A DNA stretch of 64,000 nt from Rheinheimera oceanensis (lineage in GTDB: Bacteria; Pseudomonadota; Gammaproteobacteria; Enterobacterales; Alteromonadaceae). A program made the position numbers and the translations under genes. Below the pieces are notes generated by a model, which saw only the letters and a list, made by a program, of their open reading frames with translations, made no database searches and was not told where the DNA came from. This document shows, piece after piece, positions 1 through 8,291 of this stretch (position 1 is the first letter of the stretch; the number at the start of each line of letters is the position of its first letter). Location: contig NZ_JAGPNM010000001.1 of assembly GCF_018831085.1 (NCBI RefSeq), positions 124,001-188,000 on the forward strand, in the 5' to 3' direction.

Positions 1-264
1 TACCTGTTGCCCTGATACCGGCACCACGCCGGTGCCATCCAGCACCAGATCAAAGCTGAGTTTTTCCTGCTGGTACTGGCTCAATTTGCTTTCTACTGCC
101 GACTTACCCACTGGTAAATTCTTGCTGTTATCGGTGTTGTAACTAATACCCAGCTGATGATTCAGGCTGGCCGGATTAATCATCGCCTGAAACTGCCCTT
201 CGCCTGTGGGCTGGCCATTGTTGTCGCAACAACTGATGGTTAACAGCGACTTACTGCCACTCAT
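1..264 (-). CDS. eCIS tube-end/LysM-like protein (Afp7/Pvc7 type), 3' part outside window
   Basis: Only the first 88 codons are in the window; the frame is open to the edge. The start ATG at 264 shares its A with the TGA stop of the preceding gene (TGATG). The visible part contains FQAMINPASLNHQLGISY, which matches the N-terminal pattern of contractile-injection-system tube-associated proteins (Afp7/Pvc7 family, often followed by a LysM domain). In known eCIS particles such a protein connects the inner tube to the spike and baseplate. Its place directly after two tube genes and a DUF5908 gene supports this. The LysM part, if present, cannot be seen, so the family call rests on the N-terminus and context. 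Confidence 0.72.
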   Translation of the reverse strand, partial: MSGSKSLLTISCCDNNGQPTGEGQFQAMINPASLNHQLGISYNTDNSKNLPVGKSAVESKLSQYQQEKLSFDLVLDGTGVVPVSGQQV

Positions 265-437
265 CAGCGCGGCCTCTGTTCATACTGCGCCTGCTGCAAT
301 AACCGCTGGCATTCCTGCAGGATGTCCTGCTTTAGTTGTTGTAAATCCTGTGCCGGGTAAGGCTGACGTGCCGGGTTGTCGCTTTGCTCTTCCAGCAGGG
401 TAGATTTGACAATTAGTTTGGTAACTTCAATCGGCAT
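264..437 (-). CDS. DUF5908 family eCIS miniprotein
   Basis: A 57-residue protein starting MPIEVTKLIVKSTL, the characteristic opening of the DUF5908 family, followed by a Gln-rich, probably helical C-terminal half. DUF5908 genes occur almost only inside contractile injection system loci, between the inner-tube genes and the LysM/tube-connector gene, exactly as here. Its role in the particle is not established; assembly or tube-baseplate connection is possible. Spacing to the tube gene upstream is 4 bases and it overlaps the next gene by one base, so translation is probably coupled. Confidence 0.8.
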   Translation of the reverse strand: MPIEVTKLIVKSTLLEEQSDNPARQPYPAQDLQQLKQDILQECQRLLQQAQYEQRPR

Positions 438-441
438 AATG

Positions 442-906
442 TTAGCGCTCCCGGGTTAGGTACTGATAGCTGAATTCCAGCTTTTCTATGGCTACCTCGT
501 TTTTGCTGGCATTAAAGCCTTCTACCTGCCAGCTAACGGGGTAAGCGTTAACAAACGACCAGCTGCGGGCAGGCTGCCCGGTTTCATCCAACAATTCCAC
601 AGTGATTGTCATGGGGGTAATGGTTATATCCACCCCCTGCTCAAACACCTTAATGCACCATTGCACCAGCAAAGAGCTGTTTGGTGCTATACCACGCTTT
701 AATACCAGATTACCGTGCTTTACCGCTTTGGGTAGCTTATGCACAAAACGGTTTTCACCGCCTTCTACTACATCTTCGGTATCCAGTTGCGCACCTATAC
801 CCGACACCTCCTGAAACGCGGTGTCGGCGCTATCGCCGGATGAAGCAAACTTCACCCGGAAATAAAACGCCGGTAACGGATAATCTGACGCTGCCAGTTC
901 ACTCAT
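442..906 (-). CDS. eCIS inner tube protein (T4 gp19-like), second copy
   Basis: 154 residues of the phage tail tube/gp19 superfamily. The pattern PLPAFYFRVKF near residue 10, FQEVSGIGAQLDTEDVVEGG around 31-50 and a C-terminal NEVAIEKLEFSYQ is shared with the neighbouring tube protein at 922-1380, so the two are paralogues. eCIS loci usually carry two or more tube genes, the later one (Afp5/Pvc5 type) contacting the baseplate side. The ribosome site is modest (AGGT about 10 bases before ATG). It would form hexameric rings stacked inside the sheath. The lengths and motif order are normal for the family. Confidence 0.85.
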   Translation of the reverse strand: MSELAASDYPLPAFYFRVKFASSGDSADTAFQEVSGIGAQLDTEDVVEGGENRFVHKLPKAVKHGNLVLKRGIAPNSSLLVQWCIKVFEQGVDITITPMTITVELLDETGQPARSWSFVNAYPVSWQVEGFNASKNEVAIEKLEFSYQYLTRER

Positions 907-921
907 ACTGCGTATTACCTG

Positions 922-1380
922 TTACGGGTTATCAATGGTGATACCTTCATGCACAATTTCGATGGTTTCTATTGCCACCTCATTGCCATCTGACTTCAGA
1001 TCCGTGCCGGTAATTTTGGTTGGCCAGGCGTTGGTTAAGGTCCATACCATGGTGGTGCCGCCGGCTTCATCCAGCAAACTGATGGTGATGGGCAGGCGCT
1101 TGATGGTGTTCATCTTGATCTGGCTAAACCAGGCCCAGAATTTGTTATCCGATTTATACACGCCTTTTTTCATCGTTACGTTGCCGGACTTTTTCAGCCC
1201 CGGCATTTTGGTGGCAGAAAATACCGGGTTATCACCGGCGCGGTATTCAATAATTTGCGCCTCGACATCCAGGCCGGATATTTCCTGAAACGACATTACT
1301 TCAGAGTCCCATTTCACCTGAAAATAAAACTTCGGTAAGGGCCACACCGAAGTGGATTGGGTTGAACCGTCATCAGCCAT
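922..1380 (-). CDS. eCIS inner tube protein (T4 gp19-like), major copy
   Basis: 152 residues, tail-tube family: PLPKFYFQVKW near the N-terminus, MSFQEISGLDVEAQIIEYR in the middle, and NEVAIETIEIVHEGI at the end. AAGGAG lies 8 bases before the ATG, a strong ribosome site fitting an abundant structural subunit. It follows the sheath gene by 41 bases and precedes a diverged paralogue. In Afp, PVC and MAC particles this subunit (Afp1/Pvc1) polymerises as the hollow tube that is driven through the target membrane on sheath contraction. The family call is secure; the assignment as the major tube rests on order and the ribosome site. Confidence 0.88.
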   Translation of the reverse strand: MADDGSTQSTSVWPLPKFYFQVKWDSEVMSFQEISGLDVEAQIIEYRAGDNPVFSATKMPGLKKSGNVTMKKGVYKSDNKFWAWFSQIKMNTIKRLPITISLLDEAGGTTMVWTLTNAWPTKITGTDLKSDGNEVAIETIEIVHEGITIDNP

Positions 1381-1421
1381 TGTTAAGCTCCTTGTATTCG
1401 TTTAATAAACCACTTAGTTAA

Positions 1422-2981
1422 TTAAGATTTCTGCATTTGCTGCTGGAAAGTAATTTCAATAAACTCGGCCGGACGGATCAGCGCCACGAGTACCGTTACC
1501 CGCAAAACGCCTTCGAGAATATCTTCCGGAGTCATGGTTTCACCCAGGCCGACACTGACGCTGAATGCATCTTCCGGTGACGCACCGGCTAAACCGCCAC
1601 GTTTCCAGATACCGGTAAGAAAATTGCGGATCATGCTTTTAATGGTGACCCAGGTACTGGCAGTATTGTTTTCAAACACATAGGCTTTGGTACCAAGCCG
1701 GATAGATTCTTCCAGCATGATCATGGTGCGGCGCACACTAACGTAGCGCCAGTCCAGGCTGTTACCATCCAGTGTACGGGCACCCCATACCAGAGTCCCT
1801 TCGCCAATAAAGGTACGAATTGCATTAACCGACTTACCCTGAGTGCTGACGTTTAAATCTTCCTGCTCATCGTGGGTAATATTTACCGCCGGTGACACCA
1901 CAGCACTTAAACTGACATTCGCCGGGGCTTTCCACACACCTTTGGTGTTATCCACCATGGTGTAAATACCGGCCATTGCGGCAGCGGGCGGCAGCAGGTT
2001 TAACACATCGCGCATTTGTCCCAGTAACTGGTTGTACAGCGGGCTGATTGCTTTTAAACTTTTATGCAATAACATCTGGCTGGCTACCATTTCGGCCTGA
2101 TCCAGCTTGCTCCAGTCTTTGCTGATATCGTTAATGGCATCCAGTTGCTGTTGCAGTTTTAACTGGGCGGCTTTATCCGCAGCGGTGGCTTTATCATCCA
2201 GCTTGGGTAACTCATCCGGCAGGTTGCGCTCTTGTTTTAATAATTGTTGTAGCAACTCAGCGGGTGCCAGGTTCAGATAACTCAGATCACGTTCCTGCAC
2301 TATGGTGGTGTTCAGCCAGGGGTAATAGGCTGTCGCAAAATCCAGATAGTTAATACCCAGCTTGCCACGGAAATTATCAATGCAATCGCCATCAGGATGC
2401 TGGCGCGGCTTATAACCCTGCCATACGTCCAAAATAGCAATACGGTTACGCATTTTCCCGCCACAGTGCGCCAATGCCGCTTGCTGTACCGCGATACAGT
2501 CATCTTCGGCCAGCAGCACAGCTTCGGGTATTACCAGCATGGTCGGTTCCTGCTCTTTGATCAGCTGATCAATACCGGCCATTAATTTCGCACCTTCAAT
2601 ATCGTCTGCGTAGTTACCTACCGACACAATGTAGCAAGGGCCGCCACCATTTTGATAAAACAGCATCATGGCGTAATACAACAGGTTTTTTCCGCTGTCG
2701 TGGTTCAGCTCATAATGTTTGCCTGCCACTATAAAACTGTTGTCGCTTGCAGCGGCAGCCTCTGCCAAAGCAAACATTGGCAGCGGTGCAAAACCAAAGT
2801 AATTATGAAACTCTGACATTGAACTGATGCGCATTGGCTGGTTAGTCAGTGACTTATTGCCATTCAGTGCTTTTTCGGTATAGCCGATAAAAGCCGGCAC
2901 AGCTGTTGCCACTTCCACCACCGAATTAGGAAAGGCATTTTTCTCTACGATATAAACGCCCGGCGTTTTCATCTGCCCCAT
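1422..2981 (-). CDS. eCIS contractile sheath protein
   Basis: 519 residues of the phage tail sheath family. The N-terminus MKTPGVYIVEKNAFPNSV and AVPAFIGYTEKA is diagnostic, as are the C-terminal WKRGGLAGASPEDAFSVSVG and ILEGVLRVTVLVALIRPAEF segments that make the sheath core. Residues about 240-300 are a Lys/Gln-rich helical insertion. AAGGA stands 7 bases before the ATG at 2981. There is one sheath gene here, unlike the three of the Serratia antifeeding prophage. It would wrap the inner tube and contract to eject it. Its place between an unknown gene and the tube genes fits eCIS order. Confidence 0.93.
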   Translation of the reverse strand: MGQMKTPGVYIVEKNAFPNSVVEVATAVPAFIGYTEKALNGNKSLTNQPMRISSMSEFHNYFGFAPLPMFALAEAAAASDNSFIVAGKHYELNHDSGKNLLYYAMMLFYQNGGGPCYIVSVGNYADDIEGAKLMAGIDQLIKEQEPTMLVIPEAVLLAEDDCIAVQQAALAHCGGKMRNRIAILDVWQGYKPRQHPDGDCIDNFRGKLGINYLDFATAYYPWLNTTIVQERDLSYLNLAPAELLQQLLKQERNLPDELPKLDDKATAADKAAQLKLQQQLDAINDISKDWSKLDQAEMVASQMLLHKSLKAISPLYNQLLGQMRDVLNLLPPAAAMAGIYTMVDNTKGVWKAPANVSLSAVVSPAVNITHDEQEDLNVSTQGKSVNAIRTFIGEGTLVWGARTLDGNSLDWRYVSVRRTMIMLEESIRLGTKAYVFENNTASTWVTIKSMIRNFLTGIWKRGGLAGASPEDAFSVSVGLGETMTPEDILEGVLRVTVLVALIRPAEFIEITFQQQMQKS

Positions 2982-2998
2982 GATGTGTTCCTTTCTGG

Positions 2999-3841
2999 TT
3001 AATAGTTAAGGTAAATTTCCGACACGTTGCTTGCTACTCCGTTGACTACTGCTTTATCGATTTGCCCGGCTACCGCAACCGGTAACCGTTTAATCAGAAT
3101 TTTTTCACTGCCGTGCACTGTGGTTATCAGTTGAAACCGGTACGGGCTGAATTGCTGCAGTTTTAAAGGTTGGGCAGAATCAAATACCTGCGCCACCCGG
3201 CCATTGGCCAGACGGGTATCGTTTTGCTGAATAAACCGGGTTTGCTGCGCCATATCCTGAATGCGCAGCGGTTGCGCAAAAGCCGAACCACAGAGGTAAT
3301 AGCGCCAGATGTTCTGCCTGCAGCCAAACCGTAGCAGATAAGATATTGCGTTATCCGCAGTAAGTTGCGCTATGTGCAAAGCGGTTATATCCAGGGCCAG
3401 CAGCATTACAGGCAAGGTTTTGCCTTTTGTTGGCAGCACGCCAGCCAGACGCGCATCATCGGCATTTATTATTTCTGCGCTGCCAAGCTCCGGTTTTGTA
3501 TGTAAACGTAAGGCAGCATCATCCGGTACCAGCGTCCGGTTATCGCAATACAATAATTGTTGTGGCTGCAGCAGTGGCAGGCTGTAACTGCCAAAGAGCG
3601 GATCAGCGCTGTATAAAAGAAAATACAATGTCAAAACAGGCTCACAACAGGCAATGGTAATATCACGGCGGCTGGTATCCAGCAGCAATACAGCGCCCTG
3701 TTTTGTAGCCTTGAGCAACAACCGGGCATTTTGTAACTGGCGCTGTGTTTGTACTGCCGGCACAAGACGTAGCGACTGCGCCAAACCATCACTAAAATAT
3801 TGATGCTGCAGCACAATGTTACATAGCGGCAGATAACTCAT
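2999..3841 (-). CDS. unknown eCIS-associated protein
   Basis: 280 residues, no domain that I recognise. It begins YLPLCNIVLQHQYFSDGLA and looks mostly beta, with short strands separated by Asp/Asn turns and no signal peptide or membrane segment. The ATG overlaps the stop of the DUF4255 gene by four bases (ATGA) and the sheath gene starts 17 bases after its own end, so it is translated with the structural genes. I have an impression that similar proteins sit at this place in other gammaproteobacterial and Bacteroidota eCIS loci but cannot confirm it. It might be a cap, collar or sheath-associated component. Confidence 0.6.
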   Translation of the reverse strand: MSYLPLCNIVLQHQYFSDGLAQSLRLVPAVQTQRQLQNARLLLKATKQGAVLLLDTSRRDITIACCEPVLTLYFLLYSADPLFGSYSLPLLQPQQLLYCDNRTLVPDDAALRLHTKPELGSAEIINADDARLAGVLPTKGKTLPVMLLALDITALHIAQLTADNAISYLLRFGCRQNIWRYYLCGSAFAQPLRIQDMAQQTRFIQQNDTRLANGRVAQVFDSAQPLKLQQFSPYRFQLITTVHGSEKILIKRLPVAVAGQIDKAVVNGVASNVSEIYLNY

Positions 3842-4419
3842 GGCTGAGTTCCGATATCAGTAGCCGGTTTACGCAATAAGCTGTTCTGGCTGTAAATATC
3901 AGCACCGTCAAAGCTAATCATCCGAACCTTGTACAACACTGATGGCAGATATTTACCACTTAACATGCCCCACAGATTACTGGCATCCTGAATACTCAGG
4001 TTTTCCATATCCAGTGCCAGCCGTTCGACCGCAGGATCAAGATCAGGCAGATTTTGGTGAGTAAACAGCGGGTTACGTTGAAAAAAACTGATACTGGCCG
4101 ACAGTAATGTCAAAGCATCGCTATAGTTAGTGCCATTAAAATTGGCGGCCAGCATGACATACAAATTCAGATGCAGTGGCGGGGCACTGTTAGCACTGCG
4201 GGCAAAGCCGGTATCCAGCAAAGTTGTTTTAACACGCGAAGCGGCTTCTTTTTCTACCCCTACTAAAAACAGCGCCAGTTTATTGTTAACTTGCGTTAAG
4301 ACAGTGCCGTCAGCTTCATTTAAGTTCGACACCAGTACTATATCTTCTTCAAGTGTGAAGCTATGCCGCAAAAAGCGATTTAATTGCGCTGCTAACTGCG
4401 ACAACGTCTTTGCTATCAT
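3838..4419 (-). CDS. DUF4255 protein, eCIS tail terminator/cap (Afp16/Pvc16-like)
   Basis: 193 residues of the DUF4255 family. It opens MIAKTLSQLAAQLNRFLR, has LNLYVMLAANFNGTNYSDAL in the middle and LWGMLSGKYLPSVLYKVRM toward the end, all typical. Family members (Afp16, Pvc16) cap the distal end of the tube and sheath and fix particle length. ATG 4419 is preferred since it matches the usual N-terminus; an in-frame ATG at 4449 would add ten charged residues. It is the first gene of the eCIS block in the direction of transcription, so the promoter should lie in 4420-4781. Confidence 0.85.
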   Translation of the reverse strand: MIAKTLSQLAAQLNRFLRHSFTLEEDIVLVSNLNEADGTVLTQVNNKLALFLVGVEKEAASRVKTTLLDTGFARSANSAPPLHLNLYVMLAANFNGTNYSDALTLLSASISFFQRNPLFTHQNLPDLDPAVERLALDMENLSIQDASNLWGMLSGKYLPSVLYKVRMISFDGADIYSQNSLLRKPATDIGTQP

Positions 4420-4781
4420 GTTGTTTTTCCGTTTAAACGAACACCACACAGCCTTCTTGGCTATGAACGATACTTCAGATTAACAGTGAATACCGGCAGC
4501 GCTTTTTTTAACTGCGCTTTTAGTCTCCAACAACAGTAAAAACAAATAACAAAAACAAATGGCAGGTTATTTATACAAGGAGAATGCACACAATGCGATT
4601 AAAGATAGTGACTGTATAGCGCTTTGCAACCATATAATAAATTTATCAAATTAATTATACTTTTCATTAGAAAAAACATTTAACGCCTCATTAACTACAT
4701 TAGCCTTAGCTGATAAATAGCCGAAGGTGATATAGTAAGCAGTAGCTCTGGTTTTCGTTTAGATAGTGGCAGATATTATTT
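4420..4781. other. divergent intergenic region between the eCIS block and apbE
   Basis: About 360 bases, AT-rich especially at 4530-4700, with no convincing ORF on either strand. It must hold the promoter of the leftward eCIS genes and that of the rightward apbE. Several TATA-like hexamers exist (for example TTATACT near 4654 on the plus strand), but none has a well-spaced -35, so I do not mark a promoter. No terminator-like hairpin or repeat is seen. Confidence 0.6.
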
Positions 4782-5780
4782 ATGATTTTTTTAATCCAGC
4801 TCTCCGGCAGGCCAGTTTTATTATCTTTTGTTGTAACGCTCTTTCTGATGTTATTTACTGCAACTGCTAGCGCCCAATGGCACCATCAGTCCTTTCAGAC
4901 ACTAGGCACTCAGGCATATATTGAGCTCTGGACAGAAGACAGCAAACAAGCGGAACAACTTATCAGCGATGTGCAAACTGAGTTTGAGCGGATAAACCAG
5001 CTGATGAGCCCTTATATTGCCGACAGTGAGCTAAGCCTGTTAAACCGCGAAGCAGCAAAAAAACCGGTGCAGGTATCCGCCGAGTTGTATCAGTTATTAC
5101 AACGCGCCAGGCAAATTTCACAGCAAAGCAACGGGGCTTTTGATATTACCTTTGCTTCAGTCGGCTTTTACTACGATTACCGTAACCATAAAAAGCCCGC
5201 AGCATCAGAGCTGCAAACCGCCAGGCAATATGTTAATTATCAGAGTGTTGAGCTGTTAAAAAACAACACCGTACGCTTTGCCCGGCCCGGCGTTAAAATT
5301 GATCTTGGTGGTATTGCCAAAGGTTATGCGGTTGAGCGCAGTATTGCCTTACTGGCACAACATGGCATCAGCAATGCGTTGTTGACAGCCGGTGGTGATA
5401 CCCGCCTGCTGGGCGATAAAAGAGGCAAACCGTGGCTGGTAGCCATTAAACACCCGCGCCAGGATGACAAATACGCCGCTCAGTTACCGCTGGAAAACAG
5501 CGCTATCAGCACCTCCGGCGATTATGAGCGCTACTTTATTGAAGATGGTGTGCGTTACCATCATATTCTGGACCCTAAAACAGGCCAAAGTGCTACCGGC
5601 CTGCTTAGCGTTACGGTAACCGGTGCCGATACCACCCAAACCGATGCATTGTCTACCACCTTGTTTGTATTGGGATTACAGCAGGGCATGGCGCTGATTG
5701 AGCAAATTGACGGCTATGACGCCATATTTATTACCGCAGAGCGGCAAATGTATTTTTCCAGCGGCCTGAGCCAGCCCTGA
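4782..5780 (+). CDS. apbE: FAD:protein FMN transferase (ApbE family)
   Basis: 332 residues with an N-terminal signal or membrane segment ending near TATASA (about residue 31), so it acts in the periplasm. Family motifs are present: FDITFASVG around 120-130, DLGGIAKGYAVE near 175-185 for FAD binding, LTAGGD near 203, ISTSGDYERYF near 245, and a C-terminal TDALSTTLFVLG with the metal-binding Asp. ApbE attaches FMN from FAD to Thr/Ser in D-x-x-S/T-G-A-T/S motifs of exported redox proteins. The gene stands alone, convergent with the next one. The 18-gene array nearby encodes a DUF3570 protein with such a motif, a possible substrate. Confidence 0.93.
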   Translation: MIFLIQLSGRPVLLSFVVTLFLMLFTATASAQWHHQSFQTLGTQAYIELWTEDSKQAEQLISDVQTEFERINQLMSPYIADSELSLLNREAAKKPVQVSAELYQLLQRARQISQQSNGAFDITFASVGFYYDYRNHKKPAASELQTARQYVNYQSVELLKNNTVRFARPGVKIDLGGIAKGYAVERSIALLAQHGISNALLTAGGDTRLLGDKRGKPWLVAIKHPRQDDKYAAQLPLENSAISTSGDYERYFIEDGVRYHHILDPKTGQSATGLLSVTVTGADTTQTDALSTTLFVLGLQQGMALIEQIDGYDAIFITAERQMYFSSGLSQP

Positions 5781-5793
5781 CCAACCAGCTGGT

Positions 5794-6603
5794 TTATTCT
5801 GTTGCAGGCAACAAAGAAGCCGGTTTGGGCAGTTGGATCTGATAACCGGCTAGCGGATAACGCTGCACAATAGCAGCCAGAGTGCCATCTGCGTGCAGTT
5901 TTTGCCAGGCTTGTGCCAATTGTTGCAGTTGTATGTTGCTAATGGTGCGAAGGTTAAAACCAAAATACACCATGCTCTGATGCACCTGAAACAGCGGTAC
6001 ATAATCTGCTGTGGGTAAGTCAGATTGGGTTTTCCAGTAATGATAAGCCGCAATGTCTTCCAGCACACCGTGTACCCTGCCATTGAGTAATAATGCCTGC
6101 TTATCTTCATTGCCACGGATAAAAACAAAACGGGTACGGTTTTTCGCATCATTTAAAATGCTGTCCAGCTTATCACCGTAATAGGCGCCATTTAGCAGTG
6201 CGATAATGCCGGTAGTGCCGCGGCTTTGTAATTGGTCTACCGCAGTAAGGCCGGGAAAAGCGCGCTGCAAGCCTACCAGATATATGGTTTCCTGCTGGTG
6301 CGGGCCAATAAAGGCAAACTGTTTGCTGCGCTCAGCGTTATAACTAAGGTGGCTTAGTACATCCAGTTCGCCCTGTTCAATCAACTTTAACGAACGTAAC
6401 CAGGGGCTGTGAATAAACTCAAGTTCACACTCAATCTCTTGCAGCAGCCGTTGCAGCAGCTCGACATTAATGCCACGCCAGCTATCGCCGTGTTGCATGA
6501 TATAAGGTGCAAAACTGGTTTCAATACCCATACGTAAAGTACAGCTGTATACCGGCTGGCTGAGAACACAGCTAAAAATGAGCACCAGAAACCCTTTCAT
6601 CAT
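5794..6603 (-). CDS. periplasmic solute-binding protein, family 3 (amino-acid type)
   Basis: 269 residues with a signal peptide (MMKGFLVLIFSCVLSQPVYS) followed by the periplasmic binding protein type 2 fold: LRMGIETSFAPY at the start of the mature part, GINVELLQRLLQEI, then ELDVLSHLSYNAERSKQF, typical of SBP_bac_3 proteins. No permease or ATPase gene is adjacent, so it may be an orphan binding protein or a sensor-like one, as is common in Alteromonadales. ATG 6603 or 6600 follows a GGGGGG ribosome site; a TTG 12 bases further upstream is less likely. The ligand cannot be told. Confidence 0.8.
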   Translation of the reverse strand: MMKGFLVLIFSCVLSQPVYSCTLRMGIETSFAPYIMQHGDSWRGINVELLQRLLQEIECELEFIHSPWLRSLKLIEQGELDVLSHLSYNAERSKQFAFIGPHQQETIYLVGLQRAFPGLTAVDQLQSRGTTGIIALLNGAYYGDKLDSILNDAKNRTRFVFIRGNEDKQALLLNGRVHGVLEDIAAYHYWKTQSDLPTADYVPLFQVHQSMVYFGFNLRTISNIQLQQLAQAWQKLHADGTLAAIVQRYPLAGYQIQLPKPASLLPATE

Positions 6604-6703
6604 CCCCCCTTGCAATAAAACGCACAGACATCAACTATAAGCCCGGCTATGCCATTTTGCCTGCCACCGTAAGAAATAGCTGCACTAATGCACATTTATA
6701 TAG

Positions 6704-8281
6704 CTAAACAATAGGCTCAAATGCTGTAAGGCGATCAATACTGGCGGCATTACCTAAACCATGAAACGGTGCCACTTCGGCCAGGCGGTTTTGCTCACCG
6801 CTCAGTGCCAGATAGTTTAACAGCACTGTTTGCACCAGCAGGTTAACGTTGTTCGCCGCCACTGACGAGCCGGTTTCTACTGAAGCATCCGGCCGCATAA
6901 AACCAATTTGCTGATGTCTGGCCTGCTCTGCTGTGCTGCCGCCCAGCAAAGAGGGCCGGCCATTGGGGCTGTATACCAGCATAAAAGAGGCAGCGGTGGA
7001 AGAGTTATCACCGGTCCACTCACCTTTACCGCGGCCGGCTTCTGAATCGTCAATACGGCCGTTGCTGTCTACCGAGCCGTCACTGTACACATAAATCATC
7101 AGCGGCTGGTTCTTTCTTGCGGCATATTCCAGGCAAGCGCCAATACAACGGCCAGCGCGTAAATCACGCAGTTCACCGGTACCGCGCTCACCGGTGTGAT
7201 AGTCATACCCCCCGATGGTGATGGAGCCCGCACCGGCAAAACCATTTACCACCAGCTTCATTACTGAAGCTGTTTTACGAAACTCAGCATCGCTGTTAAA
7301 TTCCGCCGTGCTAAAAATGCCGGCCGCACCGACAATATCCACATCTGCGGCCGGGTCTAGTGTGGCCGGGTTACCGAAGCGATCGGCCAGATCGGCGCTT
7401 TTAACATAGCCACAACGGATCAAATCTTTGATCACCGCATCACGGCTGATATTGGTATTAACCCGGCTTAGTTTGCTGTCGCTGATGCGCTGCACGGACT
7501 CCATCACCGCCACGGCATCATTCTGGTTTAACAAGCCAAACAAATCGCCGACATCAACCAGGCCGGTAACATCACTTGGCCGGTCAATTTTGGTTGGCCG
7601 CAGCTCGGCATTATAAAACTCGATCGGTGCCATAGAGTTAGCGCCGGAATCTGAATTACGCGACCCAACCAAAGGCATTAATGAACCACTGGCACCGGCT
7701 TTAGCAATAGCGTACATCGGGTTGTGCGGGTTATTGCCGGTATCGTTTTCCGAGCGTGACGGTAACACAGCGCCATTGGTCATGGCCTGGGTAGCCAAAG
7801 TGGTACGCTCTAAAATGCCGGCCAGCATTTGTGAGTCGCTGTGAAACGCCAACCCCAGCTGATTATTAACAAAACCCCCGGCCGGGTTAGCGGCATTAAC
7901 TGCTGTTGGCACCATATCCGGCGGCAGGCCCAGTTTGCTGTAGCCCTGCACAGATAAAAAATCGAGCTGGCCCCCACCGCCACCCACCAACACGTTAGAA
8001 CCGGCAATATTAGCACCACCGGCTAAATCAAAGCAGATAAACGGAATTTTACCCGCACCCTGTACATTAATGCCGCACAGTTGTTTTAGCGCTTCTAAAT
8101 CAGCTGATAACTGCGCCTGCGCTTTACCGGGGTTAGCAAACATACCAAATACCGAGCCGGTGGTTAGCACTGCGGCGCCATAACTTAAACCACAGGCGAT
8201 AAAATCGCGCCGGCTTACCGGTTTACTGTGGCAGGCATGCAGCAACGGGCTGTCGGGGTGCAAAGGTTTTGCTCTTTTCAT
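6704..8281 (-). CDS. Tat-exported DUF1501-like protein
   Basis: 525 residues. The N-terminus has a twin-arginine signal, VSRRDFIACGLSYGAAVLT, ending near AQAQ, so it is exported folded. The body looks like the DUF1501 group (alkaline-phosphatase-like fold, poorly characterised): FICFDLAGGANIAGSNVLVG near 80-100, GYDYHTGERGTGELRDL around 360, and LMIYVYSDGSV with many Asp residues. Proteins like this are sometimes mislabelled as a GspF secretion protein. AGGAGA lies 5 bases before ATG. It is the last of the 18-gene minus-strand array, ten bases after a LamG/cytochrome lipoprotein. DUF1501 genes are commonly paired with exported haem proteins in other phyla. Function unknown. Confidence 0.7.
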   Translation of the reverse strand: MKRAKPLHPDSPLLHACHSKPVSRRDFIACGLSYGAAVLTTGSVFGMFANPGKAQAQLSADLEALKQLCGINVQGAGKIPFICFDLAGGANIAGSNVLVGGGGGQLDFLSVQGYSKLGLPPDMVPTAVNAANPAGGFVNNQLGLAFHSDSQMLAGILERTTLATQAMTNGAVLPSRSENDTGNNPHNPMYAIAKAGASGSLMPLVGSRNSDSGANSMAPIEFYNAELRPTKIDRPSDVTGLVDVGDLFGLLNQNDAVAVMESVQRISDSKLSRVNTNISRDAVIKDLIRCGYVKSADLADRFGNPATLDPAADVDIVGAAGIFSTAEFNSDAEFRKTASVMKLVVNGFAGAGSITIGGYDYHTGERGTGELRDLRAGRCIGACLEYAARKNQPLMIYVYSDGSVDSNGRIDDSEAGRGKGEWTGDNSSTAASFMLVYSPNGRPSLLGGSTAEQARHQQIGFMRPDASVETGSSVAANNVNLLVQTVLLNYLALSGEQNRLAEVAPFHGLGNAASIDRLTAFEPIV

Positions 8282-8291
8282 CTTTTATCTC

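Noticed and set aside
1..4419. Prophage tail or type VI secretion genes
   Set aside because: DUF4255 and DUF5908 are eCIS markers; sheath is a single long protein and not TssB/TssC; no phage head or lysis gene is seen.
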